A DNA stretch of 64,000 nt from Sipunculus nudus (lineage: Eukaryota; Annelida; Sipuncula; Golfingiida; Sipunculidae). This document shows, piece after piece, positions 12,229 to 24,532 of this stretch. Within the stretch, counting starts at the first letter, position 1. The number at the start of each line of letters is the position of its first letter. The notes beneath the pieces were generated by a model. That model saw nothing but the letters and a program-made list of their open reading frames with translations, did not search any database and was not told the origin of the DNA. Both the position numbers and the translations under genes were made by a program. Where the stretch lies: NCBI GenBank assembly GCA_026874595.1, contig CM049306.1, positions 21,997,019 to 22,061,018 on the forward strand, in the 5' to 3' direction.

Positions 12229-12325
12229 CACTCATTTCCTTTATATGTAATACAATGAAAATATCGCATTAAGTATCTCAATACGCTTCCACATATCGCA
12301 ATATATTGCAATAAGAAATTTGCAG
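11990..12325. mobile_element. Possible decayed element with ATCGAAATATCG termini
   Basis: GGGGTGCGCGATATTATCGAAATATCG opens the segment (given here only as its key parts: GGGGTGCGCGAT and ATCGAAATATCG). TATCGCAATATATTGC lies at the far side, giving loosely inverted, AT-rich subterminal motifs. A similar GTGCGATATTTTTCGATA string occurs at about 45580-45600. Such termini are seen in some hAT-like elements, but the identification is weak. Confidence 0.25.
12170..12226. repeat. Compound (TA)n(GA)n microsatellite
   Basis: TA to about 12194, then GA to 12226. Confidence 0.95.
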
Positions 12326-15114
12326 GCGCTACCAAAAAAAAACGTCAAATTAAAGACCATAACTTCATGATATCAAACGATTCCTTATTTTATATTGATT
12401 TCAGTGTTTCAGTTGAATAGCCAGAAAGCACTGAGCCACAGTTTCATCTTGTCTCTGTGTTTCATATCAGCCTTTTCAAATCCAGCGTATAAAACACTTT
12501 AGGCCTAGCTTGGTCAGGCCAAAGGTACATACAAAACTTTAAGGACCGGAATTAAATGCGAACATTAAGGCAGATTTGAGACTTGTTATTTTTAAGAAAA
12601 ATGAGGTCGCAAAGACTCAATTGTGATCATTAGAATATCTTACTCTTAATTGCCTGGTTGTGAAAAAGTTTCCATTGTCTCTACAACACTATAAATGTAC
12701 TGCACTTTTTGAAGGCATGACTGTCAAACGAATAGATATAAGATTACTTATAGCATAACAATTATGATCGAATTACTGCTCTTTCATGTAAGTTGTCACA
12801 AGACTTTGAGCTTTATTTAACGAAGAATATCCAAGTTCACTGTATCGAAACATACAGAAAATATATTCTCAAAAATAAACAGGAAAACTACATCAATTTA
12901 AGCTGCCTGTGTTTTTCCGGTCAATTACGCCGCAAACTACCCATACTGTATCAAATCATTGGTAAGTCCAACAAGCAAATGAGTTTTTCACTAAACATAG
13001 CAGGACCATAACATGTGGTGGGCAAACATCCTCATCAATACAGCAGGGTGTCCCGGCTGCCTGTCCTTAGAAAAGTCAAAGTGTAAATACACTGCAGCCT
13101 TGCGGGTCAGGGAGCCCAAATGGGAAAACAAGATTAGCGAACTAGGTTTCTAGGGCATTTTGGTCCTAGTTCTGACATTTCCTCTGCTCAGCAGAAGACC
13201 GCATCTTTTACGTGGAATAAAAACTTGCAAATGCAACCAGAGGTGTCAAATTGTATTCGCTCATCAAGTGACACAATATTCATTCGTTTCGCGTCCAACA
13301 ATGATGTAGTATAAAGATTAGCATTTTTTTAACAAAGTGAACTTGACTCATTAAAGAATTGACACGTGTATCAAAAGATAAATCCGGCAGTTTGGCGCTT
13401 GACGCATTGGTAATTATTATCTTCAGTCAAACTGCTGATAGGGATGAACAGCTGACTTTTCTGAAGAATGACGGGACTAAGGAGACCTATTTTCATTTCC
13501 AGACAGCCAGGTGTTTAGCCAGTTTGGACTTGCTGTTCTCTGGAGTCTCCGTGATGTATTGACCGTGTCATGTAGAGCAAAACTATAAGAAAAATTATGC
13601 CTTTGAGAACTAGAGTTAAATTTAGACCAGTGACCCCAGAGCACCTGTATGTACATACTGTATAGTTCTTCTGAAACTTGGTTCATTGTCTGGCCGCATG
13701 CAACTCTGCACCTAGATATACATACGGAGGGGAGATGGACAACGCGTTTAAGAGAATATATGTAATATTGTCACATTATTCTGTTTTTTTTTTAAAGAAA
13801 TGATGTTTTAAAATTAACGGGATTCAAGAAGGATTGAAACCTTTACATGAATTCCTTCGGAGTAAATGTATTATACATTGTGTGTCCTGTAATGGAGAAA
13901 GTCGATATATACAGATTGGTATCTTTATTTATCAGTCCACAAACCCAGTCACACAATTATGTGGAAATTATTACATACAAAATCATGGATTGATTCGTAA
14001 ACATCCTGAGTCAGCATTAATCTTCAATAAAATATAAATATTTTATGATAATCCAAGAAGGGGTGTTATGTTACAACCTTTAAAAACGTTTATTATTTTT
14101 TACTAAGCAGCAAATTTGGTAAATTATATTAACTTAGTTTTACTAAACAATTATAAGTAAATTACCTGTTGTTTTCTTATGTGACTTGTAAAAAGAGTTT
14201 TGTTCTTTAGCAGGTTGTGTTGGACTTTCATGAATCGTCCTCCTCGCCCTTTAAAGAAAGGTTGGTTCCGTCCCTGCAAGGCAAAATAGGGGAATGTATT
14301 TTAACAATCTATGGATAATTGAGGAGGAACAATAACTGTTCTGTATCGTATTGAAGAAACCAAATAAATGGTTCCAACTCAACTAATTTTTGCTGGTGTG
14401 TGTCAAACGACACTTACCATTTCATATACACAGATTATAAGTGAACATATCCTAGTTTAGTGTGCAGTTTATTGAGATTTCAATGTATTATTCATATAGA
14501 TTCTTATCTATAAAGTCTTGTCAAAGCCATCAAGAATAGCATCGGTCGCCCATTTGCGATTGATATATCGATATTTCGGTCGAGATATATCGTAAGTATA
14601 GATCTACCGAGAGAACAATCGAAGGTGAACGCATAAGTCGTCGCTTGCAGCGGAGCGTCACCATGTGTCTGCGTTAGAGACTATAATGGCCCGGTAACAC
14701 TGAGCAATACGACAAGATACAAAATACGACCTAGAATCGTTTGAAGTCAGAAACTATCGTAAAATATACTCGCATGACATGTCACTGGTAATGGCTAAAG
14801 CGTCCACGAAGCGTCAGGAGGATTCGATCCTGCACAAACCGTGCCTACCACTTGTTGGTCGGGGATTGTAATGGAAGACGGTAAATTGTATCAAATCGTT
14901 GGACAGTCTTACGGTGGCTTTACCCAGTAGCTGGATATCTGACCCCGGCGATCGATCATAAAAGAGATCTTGAGAGTTGTAAGGTTATCGTATGACTAGG
15001 TCTGACCAGTAGGACATTTGCATCTGTGACATTGGCGTCATTGCTGTTGATCGGAGCTATGGGGTGACTTCATAGTGTGATTTACATAGTTCACACCTGT
15101 TTACATAATTTGTG
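12326..15114. other. AT-rich non-coding stretch
   Basis: No gene or repeat family was recognised. A GC-richer patch at about 14600-15000 has no sustained open frame. Confidence 0.4.
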
Positions 15115-15490
15115 AAGGAAATCACCTCATTTGTTAATGCTGACTGACGAGTTCCTTCTTGGTTTTGGACTTCGTAACAGGGGACGGTAACACTTGCTTT
15201 CTGTATCTTTAGTTATATCCCCTGGTCTCACCATGGCCCGACGTCTACCGGACATGCGAGTCTTGGGTGGGTAGTTAATCCCATATAGGGTCATAATACC
15301 GAGGATCCCCAAAAAAACACCTCTTGAAGAGTGATACACGGCTGTTGGGGATAGGCTTTGCTTTAAGCATGAGAGCGCTCCCTCTTGGTAAAGTCAACAG
15401 TGAATTATCTCACTGCACCTCGGCTGAGATTTGAACTCTCGACTTTCTGGCTTTAACTGAGTCTTATGCTTAGCCTCTAGTCCACAGGAA
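15115..15490 (-). mobile_element. tRNA-derived SINE, diverged full-length copy
   Basis: Read on the minus strand, the head has an A-box-like TGGACTAGAGGCTAAG and a B-box GAGTTCAAATCTC. The body then matches the 9873 SINE through GTGTATCACTC, GGGGATCCTCGGTATTATGA, CCTGTTACGAAGTCC and the tail CAGCATTAACAAATGAGG. It is clearly more diverged than the 9.9-kb copy and lacks a long A tail. A minus-strand open frame at 15127-15339 lies entirely inside it and is not a gene. Confidence 0.7.
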
Positions 15491-17400
15491 CAGATAAGGT
15501 GCACGTCTTCTATAACATTTGGACCATCCACCTTTTTTTTCACACTACTCACATTTTACTCAAAATATATCTCAAAAGAAAGATTTTATTCGAGTAACCT
15601 GATCAGGTGAACAGATAATCAAACTTGAAATGTAGCCCATGGCTGAAGCTAAGCTTTAATTAGTTTGTGTCTACCACTTGGCAGAATCATTAACAGCCGC
15701 TGGGAAAAGGAAAATAGGGACGACAAGTGATGCCGTATAAGGCGCAGCGCTGTTAAAAGACCGAAAAACCAGACCTCTGTCTTACCATGTTTTAATAGTT
15801 TTCCGGACTTCGCATTTACATCTCTGAACATTATACTTTTTCTATTGGACTAAAATCAATTATCAAAGTTACTAAAACATAAAATCTAGAGACGGTTTAA
15901 ACAATTCACCCTCACAACACATAAACGATTCTAGATAAAGATACAAATAAAATTGCTTTCCAAGTTTGACTTATACCAATAATCGGGGTCTCCACCAAAC
16001 ACAACTTGTAAGAGAAAACTTGTCCAATTTATTCTTCCACAAGTTCCCCTCCCCTTTTCCACTGTTTATTTTTTTCACCTTCCATCTTCTCCGTGCGCAA
16101 AACTGGTGCCAAATGTATCATAAATACCCTTGAGTTTAAAGCTTTGCTGTTAGATTAGCTTAATTTAGTAATGGTCTAAATGTTCTTCTGCCCAGTAGGT
16201 TATAGGACCCAATACATCCAACCTAATGACCAACCTTGCATTCTCAAAATAAGATCACAGGCTTGATAGTACCAGTGACCTCAGTGGCCATGAAATCCAT
16301 CAGTTTAAGCCAATTTAAAGAGTCATGCTGGTTTTTATGGACTGTTTTTTCTTGCGCCTGCTTATAAATGTTGACAAAATTGTCTTACGTTAATCAGTGT
16401 TCCCTTCTCTGTAGATTAATGTCTAAAATATGAAATCACCATAGCTAATATATTTTGAACATTCACATAAACACTAGCACGATAAAAATCCTTAGATGGA
16501 TTGAAAAAAATATTATAACATATTCAGAGGAAGAATATCAGCTTATATGATATATCATGCATGTATGATACGTGTTGTACCGATTTCTCTACTAAATATA
16601 GTACCTGTTTTTGGATTATATAATTTGAAACGTTTGCGTTTTCCTTTTAAATTTGGGACAGTCGTTCTTTGCGTTTAGTTAGAATACTGGTATACCTTAA
16701 ATTCTGATATATATTGAAATTCGCGTTACAGCAGGTACCCAAAATCCACCCTTCCCCTTAGTAGTTTCGAAACGTTTAAGAGACCACTGTATGAGGAGGG
16801 CATTGATATATGAAAAAATACTCCGAGGATAGTTGTCACGGGGGAATTTATCTGCCGAGAAATTTGGATGGCCTTTAAACCCGTATCTTCAACGTAAAAC
16901 CCGGAGGAACGCCCTTGGGATGACCGCTCCTTGATCCGCAGAGTATATTACGTAGGATGAATGTTTTCATCAAATAGAGAATAGAGCAGATTATTCCCCT
17001 TAGCGTACTTTCCATAATACTGGGTGGATTTATATTAATGTTCAGTTGTTATTGTGGACGTTTCCGTCAACTGAATATATACGTCAATGAGGGCTTCACT
17101 GTCTCATTACACAGCACGTGAATGCAATTCATTTTCCCCGCGTACCTAAAGAAGTGTTTTGTTATTCTTAATCAAATTATATTCTTCAGTGAAAAACCAA
17201 GCCCTTCCTGAGAAGTGAACATCAATTAGAGGACACTATAACATTGGGAACACCGTTAAGTAGATCAGCTCTGGCAACACCCATGATTAGGCTCATAAGG
17301 ATTACAGCTGAACTTCTGTCAAAAAAATATGAACCGACTTCCACAACACCCCTGGTCCCCTGGTACCTGTAAACGAACAGGTGCACTGAGGTGCACGAAC
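15491..17400. other. AT-rich non-coding stretch
   Basis: Nothing identified beyond short AT runs. Confidence 0.4.
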
Positions 17401-17404
17401 AGGT

Positions 17405-17450
17405 CCATCTACGCATGCGCGAAACCCTTTAACCAATCAGCTTTCAGTAT
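17405..17450 (+). promoter_or_regulatory. Possible promoter: NRF-1-like site and CCAAT box
   Basis: GCATGCGC (within 17411-17420) resembles the NRF-1 palindrome core, and AACCAATCAG (17431-17440) is a good CCAAT box. They sit just upstream of a GC-richer segment that ends in a strong splice donor. This arrangement is typical of TATA-less animal promoters. It rests on motifs alone, which occur by chance. Confidence 0.3.
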
Positions 17451-17608
17451 TGATCAGCAGGTCGAGGCGTAGACTAGACTGCTGGCTGGCGGTCGGTTCC
17501 ACATGTATCTTAACCGTCCACGGTTTCAGTTGCTGTTTTCAGTGTAGCTGCACAGGTACAACTTTATTCAGCTATGTCGGCTGTCGATGAGTTATAGTTG
17601 TGAAGTGA

Positions 17609-17743
17609 CCGCTTACATGGGAACTTGTAGAGAGAGCGGCTTTTATTTTAACATTAGATGAATCAGCTATTCCTCTTGAAAACTGTGCAAACCTAGTTCT
17701 GAAGGCAAGTGGGATTTTCATGAACATTGGGCAAACTTCAAAG
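17609..17743 (+). CDS. Candidate exon of an unidentified gene, ending in a strong splice donor
   Basis: An open frame runs from 17609 (after a stop at 17606-17608) to 17743 and ends exactly at CAAAG|GTATGT, a strong 5' splice site. The peptide (45 codons) looks coding-like: it contains ESAIPLENCANLVLKASG and ends MNIGQTSK. Two readings are possible. It could be a 5' exon with translation from the ATG at 17720, leaving eight residues before the splice. Or it could be an internal exon starting at the AG at 17629-17630. The CCAAT/NRF-1-like sites about 200 bp upstream favour a first exon; a T-rich AG at about 17562 is also a usable acceptor. I do not recognise the protein and found no convincing next exon. 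A 45-codon open frame is not rare, so this stays tentative. Confidence 0.3.
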
Positions 17744-19195
17744 GTATGTATATGGTTGTCACGTTTTTGAAGGTATTGGTTTGTTTATAATAAAAAGAAT
17801 TATTATCGTCGTGGTCCATTAACAAATTTGTGTCAAGGTAGTCTTCAACACACTTGTTTTATCCCATATCTAATTTTTAAGTTGACTATATACTACTATT
17901 AACAGCATGGCCGATGGTCTTGCCGGTTTAAGTCGGAGTTGATAAATCTTTTTTTCTTATACATATATATTTAAATAAACACAATCGGGTAGGATCTATG
18001 AATTGCAAGAATTTATAATGAGAAATTTATCGCTCCAAAAGCCTTATTTTAAGAAAAAAAAACGTTTGAGGTGTTCCACTGATGAGCCTATCAACCCCAA
18101 GTCGTGCGCCTTCAGGATTTGTGATGCGTATTCATTACTTTGCCACAATAGCTCAATTATTTCAACTTAAATTTAGGACTGACTTTCGGGATGTTCGTAC
18201 AGATAATCGATAAACAATCAATATTTGTTAAATTCTTCAAATGATCCATATTTTTTTCAGTTCAGGAAATTGGGTGCATTTTAAAAAATACAGCAATGCC
18301 TTGCATGTCACAATACTATACTATGCTTGGCTAAAATGTCGCAATTTACAGTTACGCAATTTAATTTGTTTAAACACATTGACTGTTCATGTTTTTTCAC
18401 AATTACCCAGTGTCATATTTAACATGGTATATTCACTCTTAATACTATTGGCTTGAATAAATTGTACTTTTCTGGCGTGTTTATACACCAAACCTTACCT
18501 TTATTACAATTAATTTTTATTCAGGATCATAGAATGAAGATATTTTCCTGATGACCATGCATGCGGTATATCAGTGGTCAGATATATTGGTTTGGTCAGT
18601 CCTCTTATCTAACTACAATTTTTTTTAAGAACCCAAATTGGATCCCACTTTTATTGTTTCAAGTAAACAATATTTCGGTTAGGCTACTGGACAGAGCTGA
18701 GAGAGCGTTTAATTATTACCATACAGCGTTCGGTAATTTTTAAATACCTTCTGCATCAAATGTTTGTTTCATATTTCCGGATTCCATGGCTAAATACTGA
18801 ATAAATATTAATTTGCATCTTGTTGACGCACAAACAGACAAAATAAATGCGGCTGCGAATCCTTTACGAAGTAGCCAATGTGACGTACCATAGGTTGGAG
18901 CGTGCCAACCTTTTCTTTTTTTTTTTTTTTTCTTCTTTTTTTTTGTTGAGTTCTGTGCCGGAAGAGCAGGGGGTTAACGTTTGACTCCCACGTTTGAGAA
19001 TTTCCCAAAATTTTTTTTTTTTACTTTTGTGGCAAAAATGTGACATTCATATCATTTTAGTGATATATATATATATATATATATGCCCGAGTTTGAGTCA
19101 TTTCCTTTCATTCTCTTCAATTCGGGGGGAGTTGCAAAAGAATGCAGCATATCACTTAGTGTTTAGCAGTTTAACATTTTAAAACTAGGATGTAT
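17744..19195. other. AT-rich non-coding stretch, intron-like
   Basis: If the 17.7-kb exon is real, this would be intron. It contains poly-T runs (18909-18945, 19011-19022) and a (TA)n tract at 19062-19084. Confidence 0.4.
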
Positions 19196-19199
19196 CAGT

Positions 19200-20345
19200 C
19201 AGGATATTTTGGAAATGTTCTTTTTGTCAGGGAGGAATACTGGGACAGATGAACGGACAATTTGGCAGCATGGTTTCGGAGAAGAACATTTTTAAATGTT
19301 TTCTTTAGCTTTTTCCCTATAAAATCTGAGAAAAATGCAGGTAGCCAAGAATTAAACAAAATCAGATAGAATATTTTAGATGATCATTTGAACAAACTTT
19401 GGTGATGCTAGCTCCTGTCCTTTTTGATATAGCCATGGCGCACGACGGACGACGGACGACGCCACACCATCGCATACCAACTTTTTTCAAACAGTTGAAA
19501 GATATAGTTCCGCTAGTTTTAATCTGGGCATTCTGCGTCTAGACGTTGTGTCTAGACGTCTAGACACATTTTCTAGACACCAGACAGAGCCAAGTCAGTT
19601 GCCATGGTAATGTCTGGACCTCACCTGGTCGAACCGAGTGAACTCTTGACTCGGCATGTTACAACTTGGCATGTTTTTCAAATTTGTTTTCAAACACTGA
19701 AAGCATTTGTTTTGATTGGCTACACTGGTTTTTTAAAGCTGCATTTAGCAAATCTATTCTTATAAAATTAGCAAAAACCTACCATAGAATAATTCTTGTA
19801 AAGTTTAAACCAATCAGCTTAACAGTTTCATCATAAAACAGTGTATAAGCTAGAAGAGTCTAAAATTACAATTTTCTTTTAAAAACAGATCAATGTAGGT
19901 AGCGCCACCAATACCTCAATTTCAGATATGACTTATATGACATCGGCATAAAATTTGGTGATGATAGCGCCAGCCGTTTCTGAGATAATTTGAGTGTAGT
20001 TTTTCGGACAGAAGACTAAGTTCAACCTCCTGTTACTCGGCAAAAAATCTCCGAACTGGAAACATGCGAACAAAGTTGAGAGAGATTGTTCCAGGGATCA
20101 TTTTAGTGAATAATTGGACAATTTGACTGGACAGTTTCGGAGAAGAAGATTTTTAAAGGTTTTTATGCTTTTACCCTATAAAATCGAAGTAAATGCAGAT
20201 ACCAAAAAATAAGCTCAATCGGATGAAGTTTGCCGTTTAACTGATTATTACATGAAATTTGGAGCTCCTAGCTCTCAAGGTTTCGTACGGACGACGGTGG
20301 ACGGCGGACGAACGACGCTGCGCTTTCGCATTAATTAGCTCACAG
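19200..20345. mobile_element. Repeat element with two homologous GGACGAC-tailed units
   Basis: Unit 1 (about 19205-19490) and unit 2 (about 20080-20345) match in order: GGACAATTTG, GTTTCGGAGAAGAA, CCCTATAAAATC, AAATGCAG, AGCTCC/TAGCTC, then a GGACGACGG-rich tail and CGCAT. An intermediate block with TAGCGCCAGCCGTTTCTGAGA lies between them. Similar phrases occur in many mollusc interspersed repeats, but I cannot name the family. No protein coding remains. Confidence 0.5.
19548..19567. repeat. 20-bp perfect palindrome GTGTCTAGACGTCTAGACAC
   Basis: It is an exact palindrome with an XbaI-like TCTAGA twice; further CTAGAC copies lie at 19539-19544 and 19572-19577. It sits between the two units of the surrounding repeat. 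Confidence 0.85.
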
Positions 20346-20810
20346 GTTCGCTAAAAAGCCTATTCTGTGGGCGCGCGGGACTACTTGTCAAACTTTAAAT
20401 CAAAGTTCGTTAAATTTCGAGAAAGCACCTAATGTTTACATTTCAGGTGCTTACTAAATATTATTTCTTCCATAAAGCCCTTTTCACAAATACACCCATG
20501 TTTATGTAACTTGCCTTGAAACAATTCTTATCCAACACACTCCAACAGCGTACATTATTCTTTTAACTAGGCATTTTGGTCGATGGCGCAGTTGACCTGC
20601 TCCTGTATGATTGATATGAGAAACTACGCTTTGCTGTAGCACACTGCATTGATATAATCGGTACCCTGGACATTCCAGAAATCACCGCTGGACAAGACTG
20701 ACGTCAGACCATTATCAATCAGACAATGCCCTCTCGTTATGTGCCGTCTGATTCGGAATCAATTTGTAGGAATCTCCCTATGTGTTCTGTGTGTATGTCT
20801 GTAATTAAGC

Positions 20811-20885
20811 CCACTGGGATAGCAAGGGGGACTTTGGCGTAGGAGGCCGCCCGTTCGAGACACACTGCTGCCTCGAATTCACCTT
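20811..20885 (+). mobile_element. Possible tRNA-like SINE head
   Basis: An A-box-like TGGGATAGCAAGG and a B-box-like CGTTCGAGAC are spaced as in a tRNA. No body shared with the other SINE copies follows, so this may be another family or a chance match. Confidence 0.3.
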
Positions 20886-21065
20886 TGCGAAATCTCGAAA
20901 AACCTCGGAGATTCGCTTTTATGTAGTAACGCCTATAAAACCTGAAACCCAGAGGGCTTCATAAGTAATTACGTACCAGTCCAAGCCTATGGCAAACATC
21001 ATGCAATTAGAATAAACCAGTACCAAAAGGATATTTACTTATCCTAAAAAAGTCCACTCATACTT

Positions 21066-21131
<66 letters not shown>

Positions 21132-21763
21132 AGACAAGATTCGTTTTTCCGCCCTATGCGTAATTAATGGGTTGAATAATTACCTATAGCGGAAGTTTTG
21201 CTCCCGACCCGGTCCCCTGTACATAAGAGATCCAGTCAGACTTATTTCCATGTCTTATCAGTCCGGTTACCACGGGTAACTCACCTTCAACGTGTCATTT
21301 GGAAGTCTAGAATATCACTGTATTAGATAATTATGCGAAAATCTAATAAATAATATCGGGATGTTTTTGTTTTTATATGTGATTTCATTAGAACAAGATA
21401 CCTGGCGTTTGTTTTATGAGTATTGATATATTAATCTGTTAATAAATTACGGAAAAAAGATAATAAACACTGTTTTAATTAGCTCCTTAGTTACCAAATC
21501 GACTGCACAAGTTATATATGAATGATATGGACATTGAAAGTGTTTAAAACAAGACGCACTATCATTATAATTTAGCTAATAATGAAGTTAATAGACACGA
21601 TCTATAAATACATAAAACACCATTGAATAATATAATTGGAACATAATTAAAACACTAGAAACAAAACAAGTTGTGTAAATCAGTTCCTGACAGGAAACTT
21701 TCAATGACAGAATTATAATAGCATCAACCGCATTCTCGCAATCATTTAATTGACATTTTCTCT
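20886..21763. other. AT-rich stretch with (TA)n
   Basis: A TA tract lies at about 21076-21128. Nothing else was identified. Confidence 0.5.
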
Positions 21764-21771
21764 ATATTTCC

Positions 21772-21823
21772 CAGTGGCGTCAATTTTTCTCCAAGGGTGG
21801 GGGTGGGATGAGTTTGTATATAT

Positions 21824-21876
<53 letters not shown>

Positions 21877-22162
21877 TGACACATATATAAATACCTTTTT
21901 TCAGCGTCTCTGAGTGTCATATCCAACTATATATATGTATAATTATAATGTTTTAGAAAATAAGTGTATTCGTGAATTCTAAGCAGGGTTTAGATATAAC
22001 ATTTTTTTGTAAATGGATCCAAAGTCTTTAATTCTATTTATTTATTAATTTCATTTGCATTATTATAATATTATTCTCTGAACATTGACCACCCCCCCCC
22101 CCCTTGCCAAAAAGTGGGGGGTATATATACCCCCTATCCCCCCCCCTATATTGACGCCCCTG
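21772..22162. mobile_element. hAT-type MITE with exact 8-bp target duplication
   Basis: The ends are inverted: CAGTGGCGTCAATTT at the left and ATTGACGCCCCTG at the right. The 8 bases ATATTTCC flank it on both sides (21764-21771 and 22163-22170) with no mismatch, the duplication length expected of hAT transposition. Inside are G- and C-rich runs next to each end and a TA tract (about 21817-21872). At 391 bp there is no room for a transposase, so it is non-autonomous. Confidence 0.85.
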
Positions 22163-22170
22163 ATATTTCC

Positions 22171-22938
22171 TTCTGCACATAATAATTATCAGGTACATAT
22201 TAGCTCACTGCCGCCAATATGATACCATTTTAGAGAACTATACCACAATATTAGAATTTTTCAGCACATTACCATGCTATAAATAGAAAAAATATACAGG
22301 GGCACTACCAACAATATTTCACTAGTATATCAGGGTACCGTTGAGATATGTTCCCCGCATGGTAAAATCACTTAAAAAGCCAATAACTGGTGGTAATATA
22401 TATCCCAAGTCTTAAGTCATATCTGGCAGAAAGTGTAAAATTGCACCGGTATTCTTGTCACGTGACCTGTCAAAGCCCGCTCTTCCGATGTGTCCGTGAC
22501 CTTACTGAAACAGGTTGTCCTGTCTTCTGTCCGTAGCATTGATCGTATTGTAACAGGGATCATTACAAAGTTATATATCACCCGCGCGACTATCTACGAA
22601 CCGCGGCCAGGCTATCAATGGTCCAGTCTCTGGCCAACTAATGGCTATGGCGTTAGATATAGGGGCCTACGGACTGTAATCGTACGACTTTGATACAGAC
22701 CACGTCACTGATGCTGCGTGGCTTGATTAGATGATCAAGCGACGGTTACTGCTCCCTCCTTAATCGTCTGCCAAAGTGTAAAAGAAAAGAAAAGCGTGAA
22801 ATGTTTAATTCTTGGAATATATAAGTCCTTAACTGTTTTTTTTTTAAACTAAAGTACGATTTTATTCGGTTTTAGGGTGTATAAATATGAGCAATCACTG
22901 TTTTTAATTTTTTAAATCAGTCTTTCTGAGCTTTATAT
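22171..22938. other. Non-coding stretch
   Basis: No gene was identified; a plus-strand open frame at 22490-22693 has no recognisable content. Confidence 0.4.
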
Positions 22939-22946
22939 TGTTCTTA

Positions 22947-23268
22947 CAAGGGCGTCAATTTAGGGGGGGGGGGGGGGTTATAAATCCTCCTCACTTTTCG
23001 CAAGGGGGATGGTCAATGATATCATCCCTCCCTCAACCACCATTATGAGATGTATAAATATATATATTTATTGGTGGAGGTTACCGCCTCCATTGTTTTT
23101 ATTGCTTTGCTTAACTAAGTATATTAACATCTGCAGAGTTCCATTCCGGTTTCGGACTACTTGACAGGGGCTTATATCCGCTTTATATATATCTCTATAT
23201 TTGGGATGTTAGCGAGTCATCCCCCCTCCCCCCCCCCCCCAACCCTGGATGATAAACTGACGCCACTG
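22947..23268. mobile_element. hAT-type MITE, second copy, containing a SINE fragment
   Basis: The ends CAAGGGCGTCAATTT and AACTGACGCCACTG match those of the 21772 MITE, with G/C runs just inside. The flanking octamers TGTTCTTA (22939-22946) and TTTTCATA (23269-23276) agree at 6 of 8 positions, consistent with a decayed target duplication. A minus-strand SINE tail (23073-23185) lies within it. Confidence 0.7.
23073..23185 (-). mobile_element. 5'-truncated SINE copy nested in a MITE
   Basis: On the minus strand it matches the 3' part of the 9873 SINE: GTAGTCCGAAACCGGAATGG, CTGCAGATG, TAAGCA, and the GGAGGCGGTAACCTCC end. Only about the last 115 bases are present, as expected of incomplete reverse transcription. 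Confidence 0.7.
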
Positions 23269-23276
23269 TTTTCATA

Positions 23277-24480
23277 TCTTATCAATGACCATCAATGATT
23301 TATCATGAATATAGAACACAATTTTGATAAACATATTTGATATAAGAGATATTTCATTAATCTCTTCTGCGCTCTTTCACCAAGATATACATGTCGTACC
23401 GGTGATTGGGTAACTGGATATTAATTTAATGAAGGTCGGTAAATTGATAAAGATGCCCTGATATACCCTATATCATCTGCTGTAGCCTTGGTCCCGTTCT
23501 CTCTCCAGCCGCTTCTCCGCTCCCATTTTTATATATCATTTTATTTTCCAAAAGAGGACCAGATGCTTGATAATGGTGCGATTCTTTGTGCCGTGGCACA
23601 GATTCCCTAAAATTATTCTTAGAAGTATGAAAAATGGGATACAGTAGTGTTGCATAGTAAGTACAGTTTTTTTGGCTACCCTCATGTTGGATTCGCTACC
23701 AAGATGTTTAACCGCCACAGTATTGTATAATTGTTCATTCCTACACCAGATGCTCTTGTATGTCTTGATCAGTCTGACTGGTCAATTTTAACCCTGTTCA
23801 AGAAGGAACGGATGTAGGCCATCTATAGATGATAGAACCTACTGGAGAAGCCTTATTTCGTACTTTTATTTTGTATATATGATTGCTCATAGATTGGAAA
23901 TGATCGTCTATAAAAGGAAGCCCCACCCAGTCACTGGCTTTATGAGGCCACATTGCCCAGCTTCGCTTTCATGTCGTTGTGAGATTCCGCCATAACTCAA
24001 ACGGTTTTCCATAAAGCTTTTACCTGTTCATGGTTTCGCAGCAAAATCTGCGCATGCGCTGATGCTTACTACGAGTTTGTTTCCGGTACTAAAAAGATTT
24101 CAGAAATCCACATCTTGTCTCTGCCATGATCTTCTTTGAATAGTCGTAATAAATTTTTATATAAGAACTGTGTATTTTGAACGCACATTTTTATGCTTGT
24201 TCTAGCCCTTCATGACCCGGATGCCTATGGCTCTAATTCTTTTCATGTTATTGTGCTAACATCATTTTAGCATTATCGCCTCTTTGACCTTCAAAATGCG
24301 TCATCTGTATTCTTATATTCGACCTTAACCTCGCTGTCTATAGTGGAAGATCATCATAAGTGATATTTTTTCGAATGCCGCGTGGGGGGGATGCTTCAAA
24401 TGAAGGTTAATGTTTAATATACATATTAAATAATATTAATATACACACAATCAACTGGTCATCAGCATCTGCCCGTCCGT
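23277..24480. other. Non-coding stretch with an NRF-1-like site
   Basis: It contains a perfect TGCGCATGCGC at 24049-24059 and a nearby TTCCGG. No associated open frame or splice site was recognised. Confidence 0.35.
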
Positions 24481-24489
24481 CAGATCAAT

Positions 24490-24532
24490 TGGGGGGGGGG
24501 GGGGCTGGGGTGTGTGTGTGTGGGGGGGGGGG
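24490..24532. repeat. Poly-G / (GT)n / poly-G tract
   Basis: Two G runs separated by a short GT repeat directly abut the truncated SINE at 24531. Confidence 0.9.

Noticed and set aside
18664-18743. Possible last exon after TTGTTTCAAG (ISVRLLDRAERAFNYYH)
   Set aside because: The phase does not fit the 17743 donor (it would start with TAA), and there is no polyadenylation or other support.
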